A stretch of 64,000 nucleotides of DNA from Micromonospora sp. DSM 45708 (GCF_039566955.1 NZ_CP154796.1:3100001-3164000), one strand, 5' to 3'; positions 32,644 to 43,311 are shown, numbered from the stretch's first letter. The notes: generated from the sequence alone by a model not told the origin. Made by a program: numbers and translations.

Positions 32644-34290
32644 ATGGTCCAGCTGTCCCGACGCCAGGTGCTGTACGCCGCCGGTGCGGCCACCGTCGTC
32701 TCGCTGACCGGCTGCGGTGACGACGACGGCCCCGACAAGAAGGACCTCGACCGCAACCGGGCCGGCGCGATGGAGAAGTACGGCGTCGGCGACCAGTTCC
32801 GGGCCGCGGAGCCGGTCACGTTCTCGATCCTCTACAACAACCACCCGAACTACCCGCTCAAGCCGGAGTGGCTGTTCTGGTCGGAACTGGCGAAGCGGAC
32901 CAACGTCAAGCTCGACCCGGTCGCCGTGCCGCTCAGCGACTACGAACAGAAACGCAGCGTGCTCGTCTCCTCCGGGGACGCCCCGCTGATCATCCCGAAG
33001 ACCTACCACCCGCAGGAGAACTCGTACGTCTCCTCCGGCGCCATCCTGCCGGTCAGCGACTACCTGGACCTGATGCCGCACTTCAAGGAGAAGCTGGAGA
33101 AGTGGAACCTCAAGCCGGAGATGGACACGCTCCGGCAGGAGGACGGCAAGTTCTACCTGCTGCCCGGCCTGCACGAGAAGCCCTGGCAGGAGTACACGCT
33201 CGCGGTCCGCACCGACGTCCTGGAGCAACTGGGCATCCCGTCGCCGACCACCTGGGACGAGGTGTACGCCATGCTCAAGGCGATGCGGGCGGCCCACCCG
33301 GACGTCCATCCGTTCTCCGACCGGTTCGGCAAGCCCAACCCGGCCGGCAACCTGTTGAACATGCTCGCCCTGTCGCACGGGCTGCCGGGCGCCGGCTGGA
33401 ACTACCAGGCGACCGCCTGGGACGCCGGCGCCGGGAAGTACGTCTTCACCGGCGCGTCGGAGCAGTACCGGCAGGTGGTGACGTTCCTGCACAAGCTGGT
33501 GGCCGAGGGGCTGCTCGACCCGGAGACGTTCACCCAGACCGACGACCAGGCCCGCCAGAAGCTCGCCAGCGGGAAGTCGTTCGTGATCAGCACGAACGCG
33601 CAGACGCTGGTGAACGACTACCGCCCCGACATCGCGAAGATCAACCCGAACGCCCGACTGAAGAAGATCATGTTCCCGATCGGCCCGGCCGGCCCGGTCA
33701 ACCCGGCGAGCCGGCTGGAGAACGGCGTGATGATCTCCAGCAAGGCCCGCGACGGCAAGCACTTCGTGGCCATGATGCAGTTCATCGACTGGCTCTGGTA
33801 CTCCGACGCCGGCCAGGAGTTCGCCAAGTGGGGCGTCGAGGGCACCACCTACACCCGGGACGCCTCGGGCCGGCGCGCGCCCACCGCGGACGTCGACATC
33901 GTCGGGCTCAACCCCAAGGGCACCAAGCACCTCCAGAAGGACTTCGGCTTCGCCAACGGCGTCTTCGCCTACGGCGGCAAGCTGGACCTGGTGCAGTCGT
34001 TCTTCTCCCCCGAGGAGATGGAGTTCCAGCGGGAGATGAACGGCCGCAAGCCGGCGCCATGGGTGACGCCGCCACCCGCGCCGCTGACCGACTCCGAGCG
34101 CGAGCAGACCACGCTCTGGGCGACGGCGCTGAAGGACTACGTCACCCAGAACACGCTCAAGTTCGCGCTGGGCCAGCGCCCGCTGAGCGAGTGGGACGCC
34201 TACGTCACCGAACTGAAGGGCAAGAACGCGCAGGCGTACACCGATCTGGTCAACAAGGCGTACGAGCGGTACCGCAAGAACCACGGGTGA
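32644..34290 (+). CDS. Oligosaccharide-binding lipoprotein (LplA/AguE type)
   Basis: A 548-aa extracellular solute-binding protein, the large size typical of LplA-type binders of aldouronic acids. The N-terminus has SRRQVL and a lipobox LTGC with Cys24, so it is a Tat-dependent lipoprotein. The body has two lobes with aromatic-rich binding regions (GLHEKPWQEYTLAV, MMQFIDWLWYSDAGQEFAKW). It captures the sugar outside and delivers it to the two permeases upstream. AAGGGAA precedes the ATG. It stands 26 bp after the second permease and 6 bp before the GH39 gene. Confidence 0.93.
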   Translation: MVQLSRRQVLYAAGAATVVSLTGCGDDDGPDKKDLDRNRAGAMEKYGVGDQFRAAEPVTFSILYNNHPNYPLKPEWLFWSELAKRTNVKLDPVAVPLSDYEQKRSVLVSSGDAPLIIPKTYHPQENSYVSSGAILPVSDYLDLMPHFKEKLEKWNLKPEMDTLRQEDGKFYLLPGLHEKPWQEYTLAVRTDVLEQLGIPSPTTWDEVYAMLKAMRAAHPDVHPFSDRFGKPNPAGNLLNMLALSHGLPGAGWNYQATAWDAGAGKYVFTGASEQYRQVVTFLHKLVAEGLLDPETFTQTDDQARQKLASGKSFVISTNAQTLVNDYRPDIAKINPNARLKKIMFPIGPAGPVNPASRLENGVMISSKARDGKHFVAMMQFIDWLWYSDAGQEFAKWGVEGTTYTRDASGRRAPTADVDIVGLNPKGTKHLQKDFGFANGVFAYGGKLDLVQSFFSPEEMEFQREMNGRKPAPWVTPPPAPLTDSEREQTTLWATALKDYVTQNTLKFALGQRPLSEWDAYVTELKGKNAQAYTDLVNKAYERYRKNHG

Positions 34291-34296
34291 CCGGCG

Positions 34297-35841
34297 ATGC
34301 GCCACACCGTTCCCGACCGGCCCGTCGGCCGGCTGACCGACGCCTGGCGCACCTGCGTGGGCACCGGGCGCTTCGACCTGGCGCTGCGCCGGGACTACCA
34401 GGACTCGCTGGCGCTCGTGCAGCGCGACATCGGGTTCCGGCACATCCGCGGGCACGGGCTGCTCAGCGACGGCGCCGGCGTGCACCAGCCGTACGAGTAC
34501 CGGGGCGAGCGCCGGGTACGCCACGCGTTCACGTACGTCGACCAGGTCGTCGACGCCTACCTGGAACGGGGCGTGCGGCCCTTCGTGGAGCTGGGTTTCA
34601 TGCCGTCGGCGCTCGCCTCCGGGGAGCAGACCGTGTTCTGGTGGCGGGGCAACGTCACGCCACCACGCTCCTATCCGGAGTGGGGCGACCTGGTCCGCGC
34701 CACGGTGGCCCACCTGGTCGACCGGTACGGCCTGGCCGAGGTGCGCGGCTGGCCCATCGAGGTGTGGAACGAACCCAACCTGCCCGACTTCTGGCGCGAC
34801 GCCGACCAGGCCGCCTACCACCGCCTGTACGAGGTGTCGGCGCACGCGGTCAAGGACGTCGACGCCTCGCTCCAGGTCGGCGGCCCGGCCCTCTCCCCCG
34901 GCGCGGACGAGTGGCTGGCGCCGTTCGCCGAGTTCGTCGCCGCCCGCGACGTGCCCGTCGACTTCGTCAGCCGCCACGCGTACACCTCCGGCCCGGCCCG
35001 GCACGTGCCGTTCGGCACCCACCAGACGCTGGCCCCGGCGGCGGAGCTGCTGGAACAGTTCGCCGCGCCCCGCCGTCTCCTCGCCGGGACCGCGCTGGCG
35101 GACCGGCCGGTGCACATCACCGAGTTCAACTCCTCCTACCGGCCGGACAACCCGGTCCACGACACCGCGTTCCACGCCGCCTACCTCGCGCCGGTGCTGG
35201 CCGGCGGCGGGGACCTGGTCGACTCGTTCTCGTACTGGACGTTCAGCGACGTGTTCGAGGAGGTGGGCGTGCCGACCGCGCCGTTGCACGGCGGCTTCGG
35301 CCTGCTCGCCCACCGGCAGCTCAAGAAACCCACCTACCACCTGTACGCGTTCATGGCGCGGCTCGGCGACGAGGTGCTCGCCCGCGGACCGGACCACCTG
35401 GTCACCCGGCACCCGGACGGTCGGGTCGCGGTGCTGGCCTGGGCGCCGGTCGACGTCACCGGCCGGGCGCCGGCGCCGGCGCGGCACACCCTGGCGCTGT
35501 CGGTCCCGCTCGGCCCGCCGGGCACCCCGTCCGCGTTCCAGCTCCGCTCGTCGGTGAGCGAGGAGGCCGGCAACACCTGGGCGGCCTGGCGGGAGATGGG
35601 CAGCCCGCGCTCGCCCCACCCCCGGCAACTCGACGCGTTGCGGGAGGCCGCCGAGCCGGCCCGCAGCCACCGGGCGCTGCCGGTCACCGCCGGGCGGGTC
35701 GACGTCGACCTCACGCTCGCCCGGCACGAGGTGACGCTTGTCGAACTGACGGCGGTGGTGGACGAGACGCCGCCGTGGTGGGACGACGACCGGCTGGTCG
35801 ACCCGCCCACCGGGCCGGCACCGGCGGGGCGGGAGCCGTGA
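34297..35841 (+). CDS. GH39 beta-xylosidase
   Basis: A 514-aa glycoside hydrolase of family 39 (beta-xylosidases are about 500 aa). The acid/base Glu159 is in EVWNEPNLPDFW and the nucleophile Glu276 in HITEFNSSYRPD, both on the expected strands of the (beta/alpha)8 barrel; FVSRHAYTSGP and FSYWTFSDVFEE are further family blocks. No signal peptide: it removes xylose from the non-reducing end of imported xylo-oligosaccharides in the cytoplasm. It stands 6 bp after the binding-protein stop. Its own stop overlaps the DUF624 start as GTGA. Confidence 0.93.
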   Translation: MRHTVPDRPVGRLTDAWRTCVGTGRFDLALRRDYQDSLALVQRDIGFRHIRGHGLLSDGAGVHQPYEYRGERRVRHAFTYVDQVVDAYLERGVRPFVELGFMPSALASGEQTVFWWRGNVTPPRSYPEWGDLVRATVAHLVDRYGLAEVRGWPIEVWNEPNLPDFWRDADQAAYHRLYEVSAHAVKDVDASLQVGGPALSPGADEWLAPFAEFVAARDVPVDFVSRHAYTSGPARHVPFGTHQTLAPAAELLEQFAAPRRLLAGTALADRPVHITEFNSSYRPDNPVHDTAFHAAYLAPVLAGGGDLVDSFSYWTFSDVFEEVGVPTAPLHGGFGLLAHRQLKKPTYHLYAFMARLGDEVLARGPDHLVTRHPDGRVAVLAWAPVDVTGRAPAPARHTLALSVPLGPPGTPSAFQLRSSVSEEAGNTWAAWREMGSPRSPHPRQLDALREAAEPARSHRALPVTAGRVDVDLTLARHEVTLVELTAVVDETPPWWDDDRLVDPPTGPAPAGREP

Positions 35842-36521
35842 GCGCGTCCGGCCGGCGGGAGTTCGGCGACGGACCGCTGTCGCGGGCCGCCGCAGCCGTG
35901 CACATCCTGCTCGTCGTCGAGCTGCTGCTCCTGCTCACCACCGTGCCGGGGCTGGTCGCGCTGGTGCTGCTCGACCGGGACGCCAGCAACCTGCCGCTGG
36001 TCGCGGTCTGTCTGCTGCCGGTCGGACCGGCCGTCTCCGCCGCGCTGCACGCCCTGCGCCACCAACGCCGGGACCTGACCGACCTGCGGCCCGCCGCCGC
36101 GTTCCGGCGGGCCTACCGGGCCAACCTGCCGGGCGTGCTGCGGGTGTGGGTGCCGACGCTGGTGTGGTTGACGCTCATCGCGGTGAACCTGGCCCACCTG
36201 CCCGCCGCCGCCGTACCGGCCTGGTGGGCGGTGCCGCTGGCGCTGGTCGGCGCCGGCGTGGTCCTGGTCGGGGCGAACGCCCTGGTGATCGTCTCGCTGT
36301 TCACGTTCCGCACCCGCGACGTGGTCCGGCTGGCCGGCTACTTCCTGGTCCGGACGCCGGGTGTCACGGTCGGCAACGCCGTCCTGCTGGCCGCCGCCGC
36401 CGGCGTCACCGCCGTCTTCTCCGAGGCGGTGCTCGCGCTCCTGGGCGCGGTCGGTGTGCTGGCGCTGCTGCGGATCGGCGAGCCGATGATCGACGTGATC
36501 CGGAGGGAGTTCACCGCGTGA
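35838..36521 (+). CDS. DUF624 family membrane protein
   Basis: A 227-aa membrane protein with about five hydrophobic helices, starting at AAVHILLVVELLLLLTTVPG and followed by LPLVAVCLLPVGPAVSAALH; later helices include VPLALVGAGVVLVGANALVI. DUF624 proteins often lie inside oligosaccharide ABC transporter operons and may help transporter assembly; this role is inferred from context only. Start and stop both overlap neighbours (GTGA), so translation is coupled with the GH39 and GH67 genes. Confidence 0.85.
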   Translation: MSASGRREFGDGPLSRAAAAVHILLVVELLLLLTTVPGLVALVLLDRDASNLPLVAVCLLPVGPAVSAALHALRHQRRDLTDLRPAAAFRRAYRANLPGVLRVWVPTLVWLTLIAVNLAHLPAAAVPAWWAVPLALVGAGVVLVGANALVIVSLFTFRTRDVVRLAGYFLVRTPGVTVGNAVLLAAAAGVTAVFSEAVLALLGAVGVLALLRIGEPMIDVIRREFTA

Positions 36522-38635
36522 GTACCGCTGCCACGGACGGGCCGGCGAGCGGCGCGGAGCCGCTGCCATTGGACACCACCATCTGGCACGCCGCCTGGCT
36601 GCCACCGGAGGCGTTCCGGGCACTCGGCGCCCGGGGCGTCCTGGTGCACGGTCACGGCCCGCTGGTGGACACCGTGCTGGCCGAGGTGACGCGCGCCTGC
36701 GCCCGGTACGGCGGGCGGGTGTGGCGCTCCCCGTCCTGGGACGTCGACGCCGATCTGGTGCTCGCGCTGCGCGACGCCGGTCCGCTGGCGAACGCGACAG
36801 CGGAGGCGGTCCGCCTCGCCGCCACGCCGGGGGTCAACGGTCGGGGCGACGGCGCGCTCGGCGACGAGGGGTTCCTGACCGCCCGGTCGGCCGGGGTGAC
36901 GGTGGTGCTGGCCGACGCGCCGGCCGGCCTGCTGTACGGGCTGTTCCACGTGGTCCGGCTGGGCGCGGCGGCGTTCGACGCGGACCGGCCGGCGCGACGG
37001 CACCAGCCGGCCCTGTCCCGCCGGATGCTCGACCACTGGGACAACGTGGCCGTGCACCCGGTGTCGGGTCAGGTCGAGCGCGGCTACGCCGGCGGCTCGA
37101 TCTTCTGGCGCGACGGCGTGGCACGGCGGGACGCGGCCCGGGTCCGGGACTACGGACGGCTGCTGGCCGCCTGCGGGATCAACGCGATCGCGGTGAACAA
37201 CGTCAACGTGCACGACACCGAGGCGCGGCTGTTGACCGACCGGCTGGGCGACGTGGCGGAGATCGCGGACGTGCTGCGCCCGTACGGCGTGCGGGTGCAC
37301 CTGGCGGTCACGTTCGCCGCCCCGGTGGTGCTCGGCGGCCTGCCCACCGCCGACCCCCACGACGACCGGGTACGGGCCTGGTGGGCCGCCGCCACCGGGC
37401 GGGTGTACGCGCGCATCCCGGACTTCGGCGGCTTCCTGGTGAAGGCCGACTCGGAGGGCCGGCCCGGCCCGTTCACCTACGGGCGTGACCACGCCGACGG
37501 GGCGAACCTGCTGGCCGGGGCGCTCGCGCCGCACGGCGGCGTGGTGCACTGGCGGGCGTTCGTCTACGACCACCACCAGGACTGGCGGGACCGGTCGACG
37601 GACCGGGCCCGGGCCGCGTACGACCACTTCACCCCGCTGGACGGGCGCTTCGCCGACAACGTGATCGTCCAGGTGAAGTTCGGCCCGGTGGACTTCCAGG
37701 TCCGCGAGCCGGTGTCGCCGCTGCTGCTGGCCATGCCGGCCACCCGGATGGCGGTCGAGGTGCAGGTGACGCAGGAGTACACCGGCCAGCAACGGCACGT
37801 CTGCTGGCTCGGCCCCTGGTGGAGCGAGGTGTTGCGGTTCGCGCCCCGGGGCGACGCCGGCACGGTCGCCGACGTGGTGGCCGGCGCGCGCGGTGGCGGC
37901 CTGGCCGCGGTGGCCAACACCGGTGACGACCCGTTCTGGACCGGGCATCCGCTGGCCCAGGCCAACCTGTACGCCGTCGGCCGGCTCGCCTGGGACCCCC
38001 ACCTGGCGCCCGACGCGGTGCTCGACGAGTGGATCGGGTTGACGTGGCCGCCGGCCACGACGCCCGACCCGGACCTGCTGCGGCGCACGCTGCACGAGGT
38101 CATGGACGACTCCTGGCGCGGCTACGAGCGGTACACCGCGCCGCTGGGCGTCGGTTTCATGGTGCGACCCGGGCACCACTACGGGCCCGACGTGGACGGC
38201 TACGAGTACACCGCCTGGGGCACCTACCACTTCGCCGACCGGGACGGCGTCGGGGTGGACCGCACCCGGGCGACCGGAACCGGGTTCACCGGCCAGTACC
38301 CGGCGCCGTGGTCGGAGGTGTACGAGTCACGCGAGCGGTGCCCGGACGAGCTGCTGCTCTTCTTCCACCACGTCCCCTACGACCACGTGCTGCACAGCGG
38401 CCGTACCGTGATCCAGCACATCTACGACACGCACTTCGCCGGCGTCGAGCAGGTGGTGGCGATGCGTGAGCGGTGGCGTCGGCTCGCCGGCCTGATCGAG
38501 CCGGGCGTCCACGAACGGGTGGCCGAGCGCCTCGACGAGCAGGTCCGCAGCGCCACGGAATGGCGGGACCAGGTCAACACCTACTTCTTCCGCAAGTCCG
38601 GGGTGCCGGACGCGCACGGCCGCCGCATCTGGTGA
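36518..38635 (+). CDS. aguA: GH67 alpha-glucuronidase
   Basis: A 705-aa GH67 enzyme, the usual length. The acid Glu313 is in KADSEGRPGPFTYGRDHADG, and the general bases are Asp392 in KFGPVDFQVREP and Glu420 in VTQEYTG; the 28-residue spacing of the last two equals that of characterised GH67 enzymes. An N-terminal beta domain (about 1-155) precedes the barrel and a helical C-terminal dimerisation domain follows. It releases (4-O-methyl)glucuronate from aldouronic acids inside the cell. The GTG overlaps the DUF624 stop. It is the final gene of the transporter operon. Confidence 0.95.
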   Translation: MSTAATDGPASGAEPLPLDTTIWHAAWLPPEAFRALGARGVLVHGHGPLVDTVLAEVTRACARYGGRVWRSPSWDVDADLVLALRDAGPLANATAEAVRLAATPGVNGRGDGALGDEGFLTARSAGVTVVLADAPAGLLYGLFHVVRLGAAAFDADRPARRHQPALSRRMLDHWDNVAVHPVSGQVERGYAGGSIFWRDGVARRDAARVRDYGRLLAACGINAIAVNNVNVHDTEARLLTDRLGDVAEIADVLRPYGVRVHLAVTFAAPVVLGGLPTADPHDDRVRAWWAAATGRVYARIPDFGGFLVKADSEGRPGPFTYGRDHADGANLLAGALAPHGGVVHWRAFVYDHHQDWRDRSTDRARAAYDHFTPLDGRFADNVIVQVKFGPVDFQVREPVSPLLLAMPATRMAVEVQVTQEYTGQQRHVCWLGPWWSEVLRFAPRGDAGTVADVVAGARGGGLAAVANTGDDPFWTGHPLAQANLYAVGRLAWDPHLAPDAVLDEWIGLTWPPATTPDPDLLRRTLHEVMDDSWRGYERYTAPLGVGFMVRPGHHYGPDVDGYEYTAWGTYHFADRDGVGVDRTRATGTGFTGQYPAPWSEVYESRERCPDELLLFFHHVPYDHVLHSGRTVIQHIYDTHFAGVEQVVAMRERWRRLAGLIEPGVHERVAERLDEQVRSATEWRDQVNTYFFRKSGVPDAHGRRIW

Positions 38636-38645
38636 CCCGGCGCGG

Positions 38646-39857
38646 TCACCACGGGTGCACAGTGCCGTCGGTCAGCCGGTTCACCGGCAGGTAGGCCGGC
38701 GCGTACGGGAAGCGGGCCGCCGCCGCCTCGTCGACGTCCACCCCGAGCCCGGGTGTCTCGGCGGGGTGCAGGTAGCCGTCGGCGAAGTGGTAGCCGTGCG
38801 GGAAGACCTCGTCGGTCGCCTCGGTGTGCCGCATGTACTCCTGGAGGCCGAAGTTCGGGATGGCGAGGTCGAGGTGGAGCGCGGCGGCCATGCAGACGGG
38901 CGACAGGTCGGTGGCCCCGTGCGAGCCGCTGCGCACGTGGTGCAGCGCCGCGAGGTCGAAGATGCGCCGCAGGTGGGTGAGCCCGCCGGCGTGCACCACC
39001 GTGGCGCGGACGTAGTCGATGAGCTGTTCCCGGATGAGCTGGGCGGCGTCCCAGATGCTGGTGAAGACCTCACCGACGGCGATCGGGGTGGTGGTGTGCT
39101 GGCGGATGAGCCGGAAGCCCTCCGGCAGATCGGCCGGGACCGGATCCTCCATCCAGGTCAGCGCGTACGGCTCCAGGCTGCGGCCGAGCCGCGCCGCCTC
39201 GATCGGGGTGAGCCGGTGGTGCACGTCGTGCAGCAGCCGCAGGGTGGGGCCGAACTCGTCGCGGACCCGGGCGAACACGCCCGGCGCGTGGGCCAGGTAC
39301 GCCTCGGTGGACCAGGTGGTCTCGCTGGGCAGCGCGGCGTCGGCGGGCTCGTAGAACATCTTGTCGGCGCTGACGCCGTAGGTGCGGGGCAGGCCGGGCA
39401 CGCCGCACTGCACGCGTACCGCGCGGTAGCCGAGGTCGACGTAGCGGGCGACCTCGGCCAGCACCTCGTCGACGGTCTCGCCGTTGGCGTGGCCGTAGAC
39501 GGTCACGCCGTCGCGGGACCGGCCGCCGAGCAACTGGTAGACCGGCAGCCCGGCGACCTTGCCCTTGATGTCCCAGAGCGCGGTGTCCACGGCGGCGATC
39601 GCGCTCATCGTGACCGGCCCGCGTCGCCAGTAGGAGCCCTGGTAGAGGTACTGCCAGGTGTCCTCGATGCGGGCCGGGTCGCGGCCGATCAGCAGCGGCA
39701 CGACGTGGTCGCGCAGGTAGGACGCGACGGCCAGCTCCCGACCGTTGAGGGTGGCGTCGCCGACCCCGGTGACGCCCTCGTCGGTCACCACCTTGAGGGT
39801 GACGAAGTTGCGGCCGGGGCAGGTCAGGATGACCCGAGCATCGACGATCCTCATCAT
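38646..39857 (-). CDS. manD: D-mannonate dehydratase, enolase superfamily (ManD type)
   Basis: A 403-aa enolase-superfamily enzyme with ManD hallmarks: the opening [38 protein letters not shown], the loop [20 protein letters not shown], the metal ligands in [20 protein letters not shown] and IAVGEVFTS, and the C-terminal [14 protein letters not shown]. It dehydrates D-mannonate to 2-keto-3-deoxygluconate, the step after glucuronate isomerisation and reduction; some relatives act on D-gluconate. It fits the adjacent GH67 enzyme but is transcribed toward it. An ATG at 39875 is a less likely alternative start. No clear ribosome site is visible, so leaderless translation is possible. Confidence 0.9.
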   Translation of the reverse strand: MMRIVDARVILTCPGRNFVTLKVVTDEGVTGVGDATLNGRELAVASYLRDHVVPLLIGRDPARIEDTWQYLYQGSYWRRGPVTMSAIAAVDTALWDIKGKVAGLPVYQLLGGRSRDGVTVYGHANGETVDEVLAEVARYVDLGYRAVRVQCGVPGLPRTYGVSADKMFYEPADAALPSETTWSTEAYLAHAPGVFARVRDEFGPTLRLLHDVHHRLTPIEAARLGRSLEPYALTWMEDPVPADLPEGFRLIRQHTTTPIAVGEVFTSIWDAAQLIREQLIDYVRATVVHAGGLTHLRRIFDLAALHHVRSGSHGATDLSPVCMAAALHLDLAIPNFGLQEYMRHTEATDEVFPHGYHFADGYLHPAETPGLGVDVDEAAAARFPYAPAYLPVNRLTDGTVHPW

Positions 39858-39912
39858 CAGGACATTAACAGACATCCATGGTCGCGGTGGGCCGCCGGTC
39901 CGCCGGCCGGGG

Positions 39913-41853
39913 TCAGGTCGTCGGCACCCAGGCCACCGTCCGCATGGTGGTCGGGGCGGTCGCCTTCAGGCCGGTGTCGGAGACGGTCCAGAGCACCCCG
40001 TCGACCACCAGCGACCGGCGGACCGGCGTCCACTCCGCACCGTCGCCCAGCGACGGCGGATGGTCGATCGTGCCGGCCACCGTGAACCCGTCGTCGCCGA
40101 CCCGCAGCGCCAGCATCCCGGTGGCCGGCGCGGCCCGGCGGGCCGCCCCGTCGGCCCGGTCGGTGACCACGCCCGGCCGGCTCACCGGCAGCACCACCAG
40201 GCGCTCCGGCGCCCAGTAGAGGAACGCGTGCGGGTCGGCCTCCGCGTCGGACCAGCCCTGCGCGACGTGGTGCCGGGCGATCCGGGTCGGCCGGGCCGGG
40301 TCGGCGACGTCGAACAGCGACACCTGGGTGCCCAGGACCTGCCCCCGGTCGGTCGCCTCCTGCCCGACCCCGAGCAGCCGGCCGTCCCCGGCCGGATGCA
40401 GGTACGACGAGTACCCGTTGATCTTCAGCTCGCCGGTCACCCGGGGCGCGGCCGGGTTCCGCAGGTCCACCGCGTACAGCGGGTCGGTCTGCCGGAACGT
40501 CACCGCGTAGCCGGTGGGGCCGAGGAACCGCACCGCGAAGATCCGCTCGCCCCGGCCCAGCCCGGTGACCTGGCCGACTCGGGTGAGCGTCGGGCCGTCG
40601 GGCCGCAGCACGTAGACGCCGGAGGTGGAGCGATCCCCGCGGCCCCACCGGTCGCCGGTGGTGGTGGCCACCCGCAGGTGACCGTTCCACTCGGACAACG
40701 CGTACTGGTTGATCAACCAGCCCGGCACCGAGCCGGACGCGACGTGACGCGGGGTGCCCGCCGTCAGGTCGAACTGGTAGATCTCGGTGCCGCCGTCCGC
40801 CCCGCCCGCCGGCACCCGCCGGCGCTGGTCGTTGGTGAGATAGAGCCGAGGGCCGCTGCTGTAGACCGTGTCGCCGTCGGCCGCGACGGTCACCGGGTCG
40901 CCGGTGCCGAGCGTGGTCGCGCCGAGATCGAAGCTGAGCACGGTCACCATCGCGGCGCCGGAGAAGCCGGCCGGCCGGCTCACCCGGTCGCAGTCCACCC
41001 GCCCGGAAACGGTGCGTCCACCCGCGCGGACCTCGTACCGGGGCAGCCAGTCGTCGATCGTGGCACGGTCGACGACCGCGCGGTTGGCGGCGGTCCGCTG
41101 CGCGTCGGTGCCCCGACCCGGCGCGGGGAAGACCAGCCGGGGCGTGGAGCGAACCACCACCCGGGCGGTCGCGCCGACCTGCCGCGCGTCGACCATGCCG
41201 CCGTCGATCCGGTAGTCGCCGAGGATCCGCGGCGCCCCGGCGAGGTCGACCAGGATCAGCCGGGCCTGGGGCGCGTCCGGGGCCGGCCGTCCCTTCGCCG
41301 CGGCGGGCGTGGCCACCCGGCGGGCCGGGAGCAGCACGAGCGCCCGGTCACCGTGCAGCAGCAGGCTGATGTCGCCCCCGGCGAACCGCTCCCCGAGCGT
41401 CGGGTCGATCGCCAGCCGGCCGGTCAGCCGGCGGCTCGCCGGATCCACCACGGACAGCACGCCCCGGGTCACCGTGACGATCCGCCGCCCGTCGGTCTTG
41501 ACCAGATCCGGTTCGTCCACGCCGGCCTCGTGCACGGTGGTGCCGGAGAAACCGGCCGTGGGGGCGCTCGCCGCGTCCTTCGCGGCGGCCGGCCCGCCGC
41601 CCCGTTCGGCGGCGGCAAGCGGCACGGCGTCGCCGTCCGGGCCGATGCCCCACGGGCCGACCGCCGCCCGCGCGGCGGCCCGGAGCTGCCGCAACGCCTC
41701 CGTGCAGGAGTCGAACGCGACCAACCGCAGCCCGCCGGCCGGGCCGCCCCGGTCCCGGGGCGGCGGCGCGGCCGACGGTGCGGCGGTGCAGCCGGCGAGG
41801 GTCAGCGCGACGACCGTCGCCCATCCGACGGTTCGGGATCTGCCACCAGTCAT
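39913..41853 (-). CDS. Secreted beta-propeller lipoprotein (Beta_propel family)
   Basis: A 646-aa extracytoplasmic protein. A lipobox LAGC gives Cys22. The conserved N-terminal block [21 protein letters not shown] and [21 protein letters not shown] mark the C-terminal beta-propeller family (PF09826). Repeated strands such as [40 protein letters not shown] and [17 protein letters not shown] follow. Its role is unknown; a cell-surface sensing or scaffold part is usual speculation. It lies 55 bp upstream of the ManD gene on the same strand. Confidence 0.9.
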   Translation of the reverse strand: MTGGRSRTVGWATVVALTLAGCTAAPSAAPPPRDRGGPAGGLRLVAFDSCTEALRQLRAAARAAVGPWGIGPDGDAVPLAAAERGGGPAAAKDAASAPTAGFSGTTVHEAGVDEPDLVKTDGRRIVTVTRGVLSVVDPASRRLTGRLAIDPTLGERFAGGDISLLLHGDRALVLLPARRVATPAAAKGRPAPDAPQARLILVDLAGAPRILGDYRIDGGMVDARQVGATARVVVRSTPRLVFPAPGRGTDAQRTAANRAVVDRATIDDWLPRYEVRAGGRTVSGRVDCDRVSRPAGFSGAAMVTVLSFDLGATTLGTGDPVTVAADGDTVYSSGPRLYLTNDQRRRVPAGGADGGTEIYQFDLTAGTPRHVASGSVPGWLINQYALSEWNGHLRVATTTGDRWGRGDRSTSGVYVLRPDGPTLTRVGQVTGLGRGERIFAVRFLGPTGYAVTFRQTDPLYAVDLRNPAAPRVTGELKINGYSSYLHPAGDGRLLGVGQEATDRGQVLGTQVSLFDVADPARPTRIARHHVAQGWSDAEADPHAFLYWAPERLVVLPVSRPGVVTDRADGAARRAAPATGMLALRVGDDGFTVAGTIDHPPSLGDGAEWTPVRRSLVVDGVLWTVSDTGLKATAPTTMRTVAWVPTT

Positions 41854-41902
41854 GGGCCCTCAGACGTGCCCGCCCCGGACGCGGTTCCCGCAGGGCGGCG
41901 GC

Positions 41903-42199
41903 TCAGCCCCCGGCCATCGCGCCGAGCACGATGAACGGCTCCTGGCCGGCGACCACCTCCTCGGGCAGCGGCGCGTCCGGCGGCTCGTGGGACAGGTCCC
42001 GCTCGCAGGCGTAGAAGCGGACGAACGGGCGGCGCGCGCCGCTGTGCCGGTCACGGATGGTGCCCCGCAGCATCGGGTACGCGGTCTCCAGCGCGTCGAG
42101 CACCTCGCGCTGCGTGGGCGGCCCGGCCACCTCGACGCGCACCTCGCCGGTGACGTGCGCCAGGTTCTTCAGGTGGGCCGGCAGCACGACCCGGATCAC
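41903..42199 (-). CDS. MoaD/ThiS-like ubiquitin-fold protein
   Basis: A 98-aa beta-grasp protein. It starts [20 protein letters not shown], has the helix [18 protein letters not shown], and ends [10 protein letters not shown] with the terminal Gly-Gly needed for adenylation and sulfur carrying. No MoeB/ThiF activator or biosynthetic operon is nearby. The GTG at 42197-42199 overlaps the stop of the BNR-propeller gene by 4 bases, so the two proteins are made together. Confidence 0.88.
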   Translation of the reverse strand: MIRVVLPAHLKNLAHVTGEVRVEVAGPPTQREVLDALETAYPMLRGTIRDRHSGARRPFVRFYACERDLSHEPPDAPLPEEVVAGQEPFIVLGAMAGG

Positions 42200-43311
42200 G
42201 GCAGCACCTGCACCTCGACGGAGAGCACCGGCGGCAGGTCGCGCACGATCGGCGCCCAACTGTCGCCGGCGTCCGCCGAGTGGTAGACCTGCCCGCCGGT
42301 GGTGCCGAAGTAGATCCCGCACTCGTCGAGCGTGTCGACCGCCATCGCGTCCCGCAGCACGTTGACGTAGCAGTGCGACTGCGGCAGCCCTTCGGTCAGC
42401 GGCTCCCAGTGCTCGCCGCCGGTGCGGCTGCGGTAGACGCGCAGCCGGCCCTCCGGCGGGTAGTGCAGCGAGTCGCTGGTGATCGGCACCACGTAGACCG
42501 TCTCGGGCTCGTGCGCGTGCACCGCGATGGGAAAACCGAAATCCGACGGCAGGTCGCCGCTGACCTCCCGCCAGCTCCCGCCGGCGTCGTCGGTGCGCAT
42601 CACGTCCCAGTGCTTCTGCATGAACAGCGTGTCGGGCCGGGACGGATGCTGGGCCAGCCGGTGCACGCAGTGGCCGGTCTCCGAATCCTGGTCGGGGATC
42701 TCCCCTGACCGCAGCCCCTTGTTGATCGGCAGCCAGCTCGCGCCGCCGTCGTCGCTGCGGAACGCCCCCGCCGCCGAGATCGCGACGTAGATCCGGTCCC
42801 GGTGGACCGGGTCCAGGATGATCGTGTGCAGGCACATCCCGCCCGCGCCGGGCTGCCAGCCGGGACCGCTCGGGTGCTGGCGCAGCGCGGGCAGCTCGGT
42901 CCACTTCTCGCCACCGTCGGTGGAGACGTAGAGCGCGGCGTCCTCCGCGCCCGCGTACACCGTGTCGGGGTCGTGACGGGACGGTTCGAGATGCCAGATC
43001 CGCTTGAACTCCCACGGCCGGGGCGTGCCGTCGAACCACAGGTGCTCGCCGACGTCCCCGGCGTAGGCGAAGTCGTTGCCGACCGGGTTCCAGCTCCGGC
43101 CGCCGTCGTCCGAGCGCTGGATGAGCTGGCCGAACCAGCCGCCGGACTGGGACGCGTAGAGCCGGTCCGGATCGACCGGGGAGCCGGTCAGGTGGTAGAT
43201 CTCCCAGCCGCCGAAGTGGGGGCCGTCGACGGTCCAGTCGCGGCGCCGCTCGTCCGACGTCAGCAGGAACGCGCCCTTGCGGGTGCCGACAAGCACTCGA
43301 ACTATGCTCAT
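42196..43311 (-). CDS. BNR/sortilin-type beta-propeller protein
   Basis: A 371-aa cytosolic propeller. Several Asp-box (BNR) repeats are visible: [60 protein letters not shown] and [12 protein letters not shown]. It begins [20 protein letters not shown] with no signal peptide, so it is not a secreted sialidase; annotations as exo-alpha-sialidase rest only on the Asp boxes. It overlaps the MoaD/ThiS-like gene. Function unknown. Confidence 0.88.
   Translation of the reverse strand: MSIVRVLVGTRKGAFLLTSDERRRDWTVDGPHFGGWEIYHLTGSPVDPDRLYASQSGGWFGQLIQRSDDGGRSWNPVGNDFAYAGDVGEHLWFDGTPRPWEFKRIWHLEPSRHDPDTVYAGAEDAALYVSTDGGEKWTELPALRQHPSGPGWQPGAGGMCLHTIILDPVHRDRIYVAISAAGAFRSDDGGASWLPINKGLRSGEIPDQDSETGHCVHRLAQHPSRPDTLFMQKHWDVMRTDDAGGSWREVSGDLPSDFGFPIAVHAHEPETVYVVPITSDSLHYPPEGRLRVYRSRTGGEHWEPLTEGLPQSHCYVNVLRDAMAVDTLDECGIYFGTTGGQVYHSADAGDSWAPIVRDLPPVLSVEVQVLP

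Noticed and set aside
32575..35727. 1,050-codon minus-strand open frame
   Set aside because: It lies opposite the binding protein and GH39 genes, which are certain. Its composition is that of reverse-frame GC-rich DNA.
42196..43311. Calling the BNR protein a sialidase
   Set aside because: Asp boxes are structural. There is no signal peptide, and no sialidase FRIP motif or Arg triad was found.
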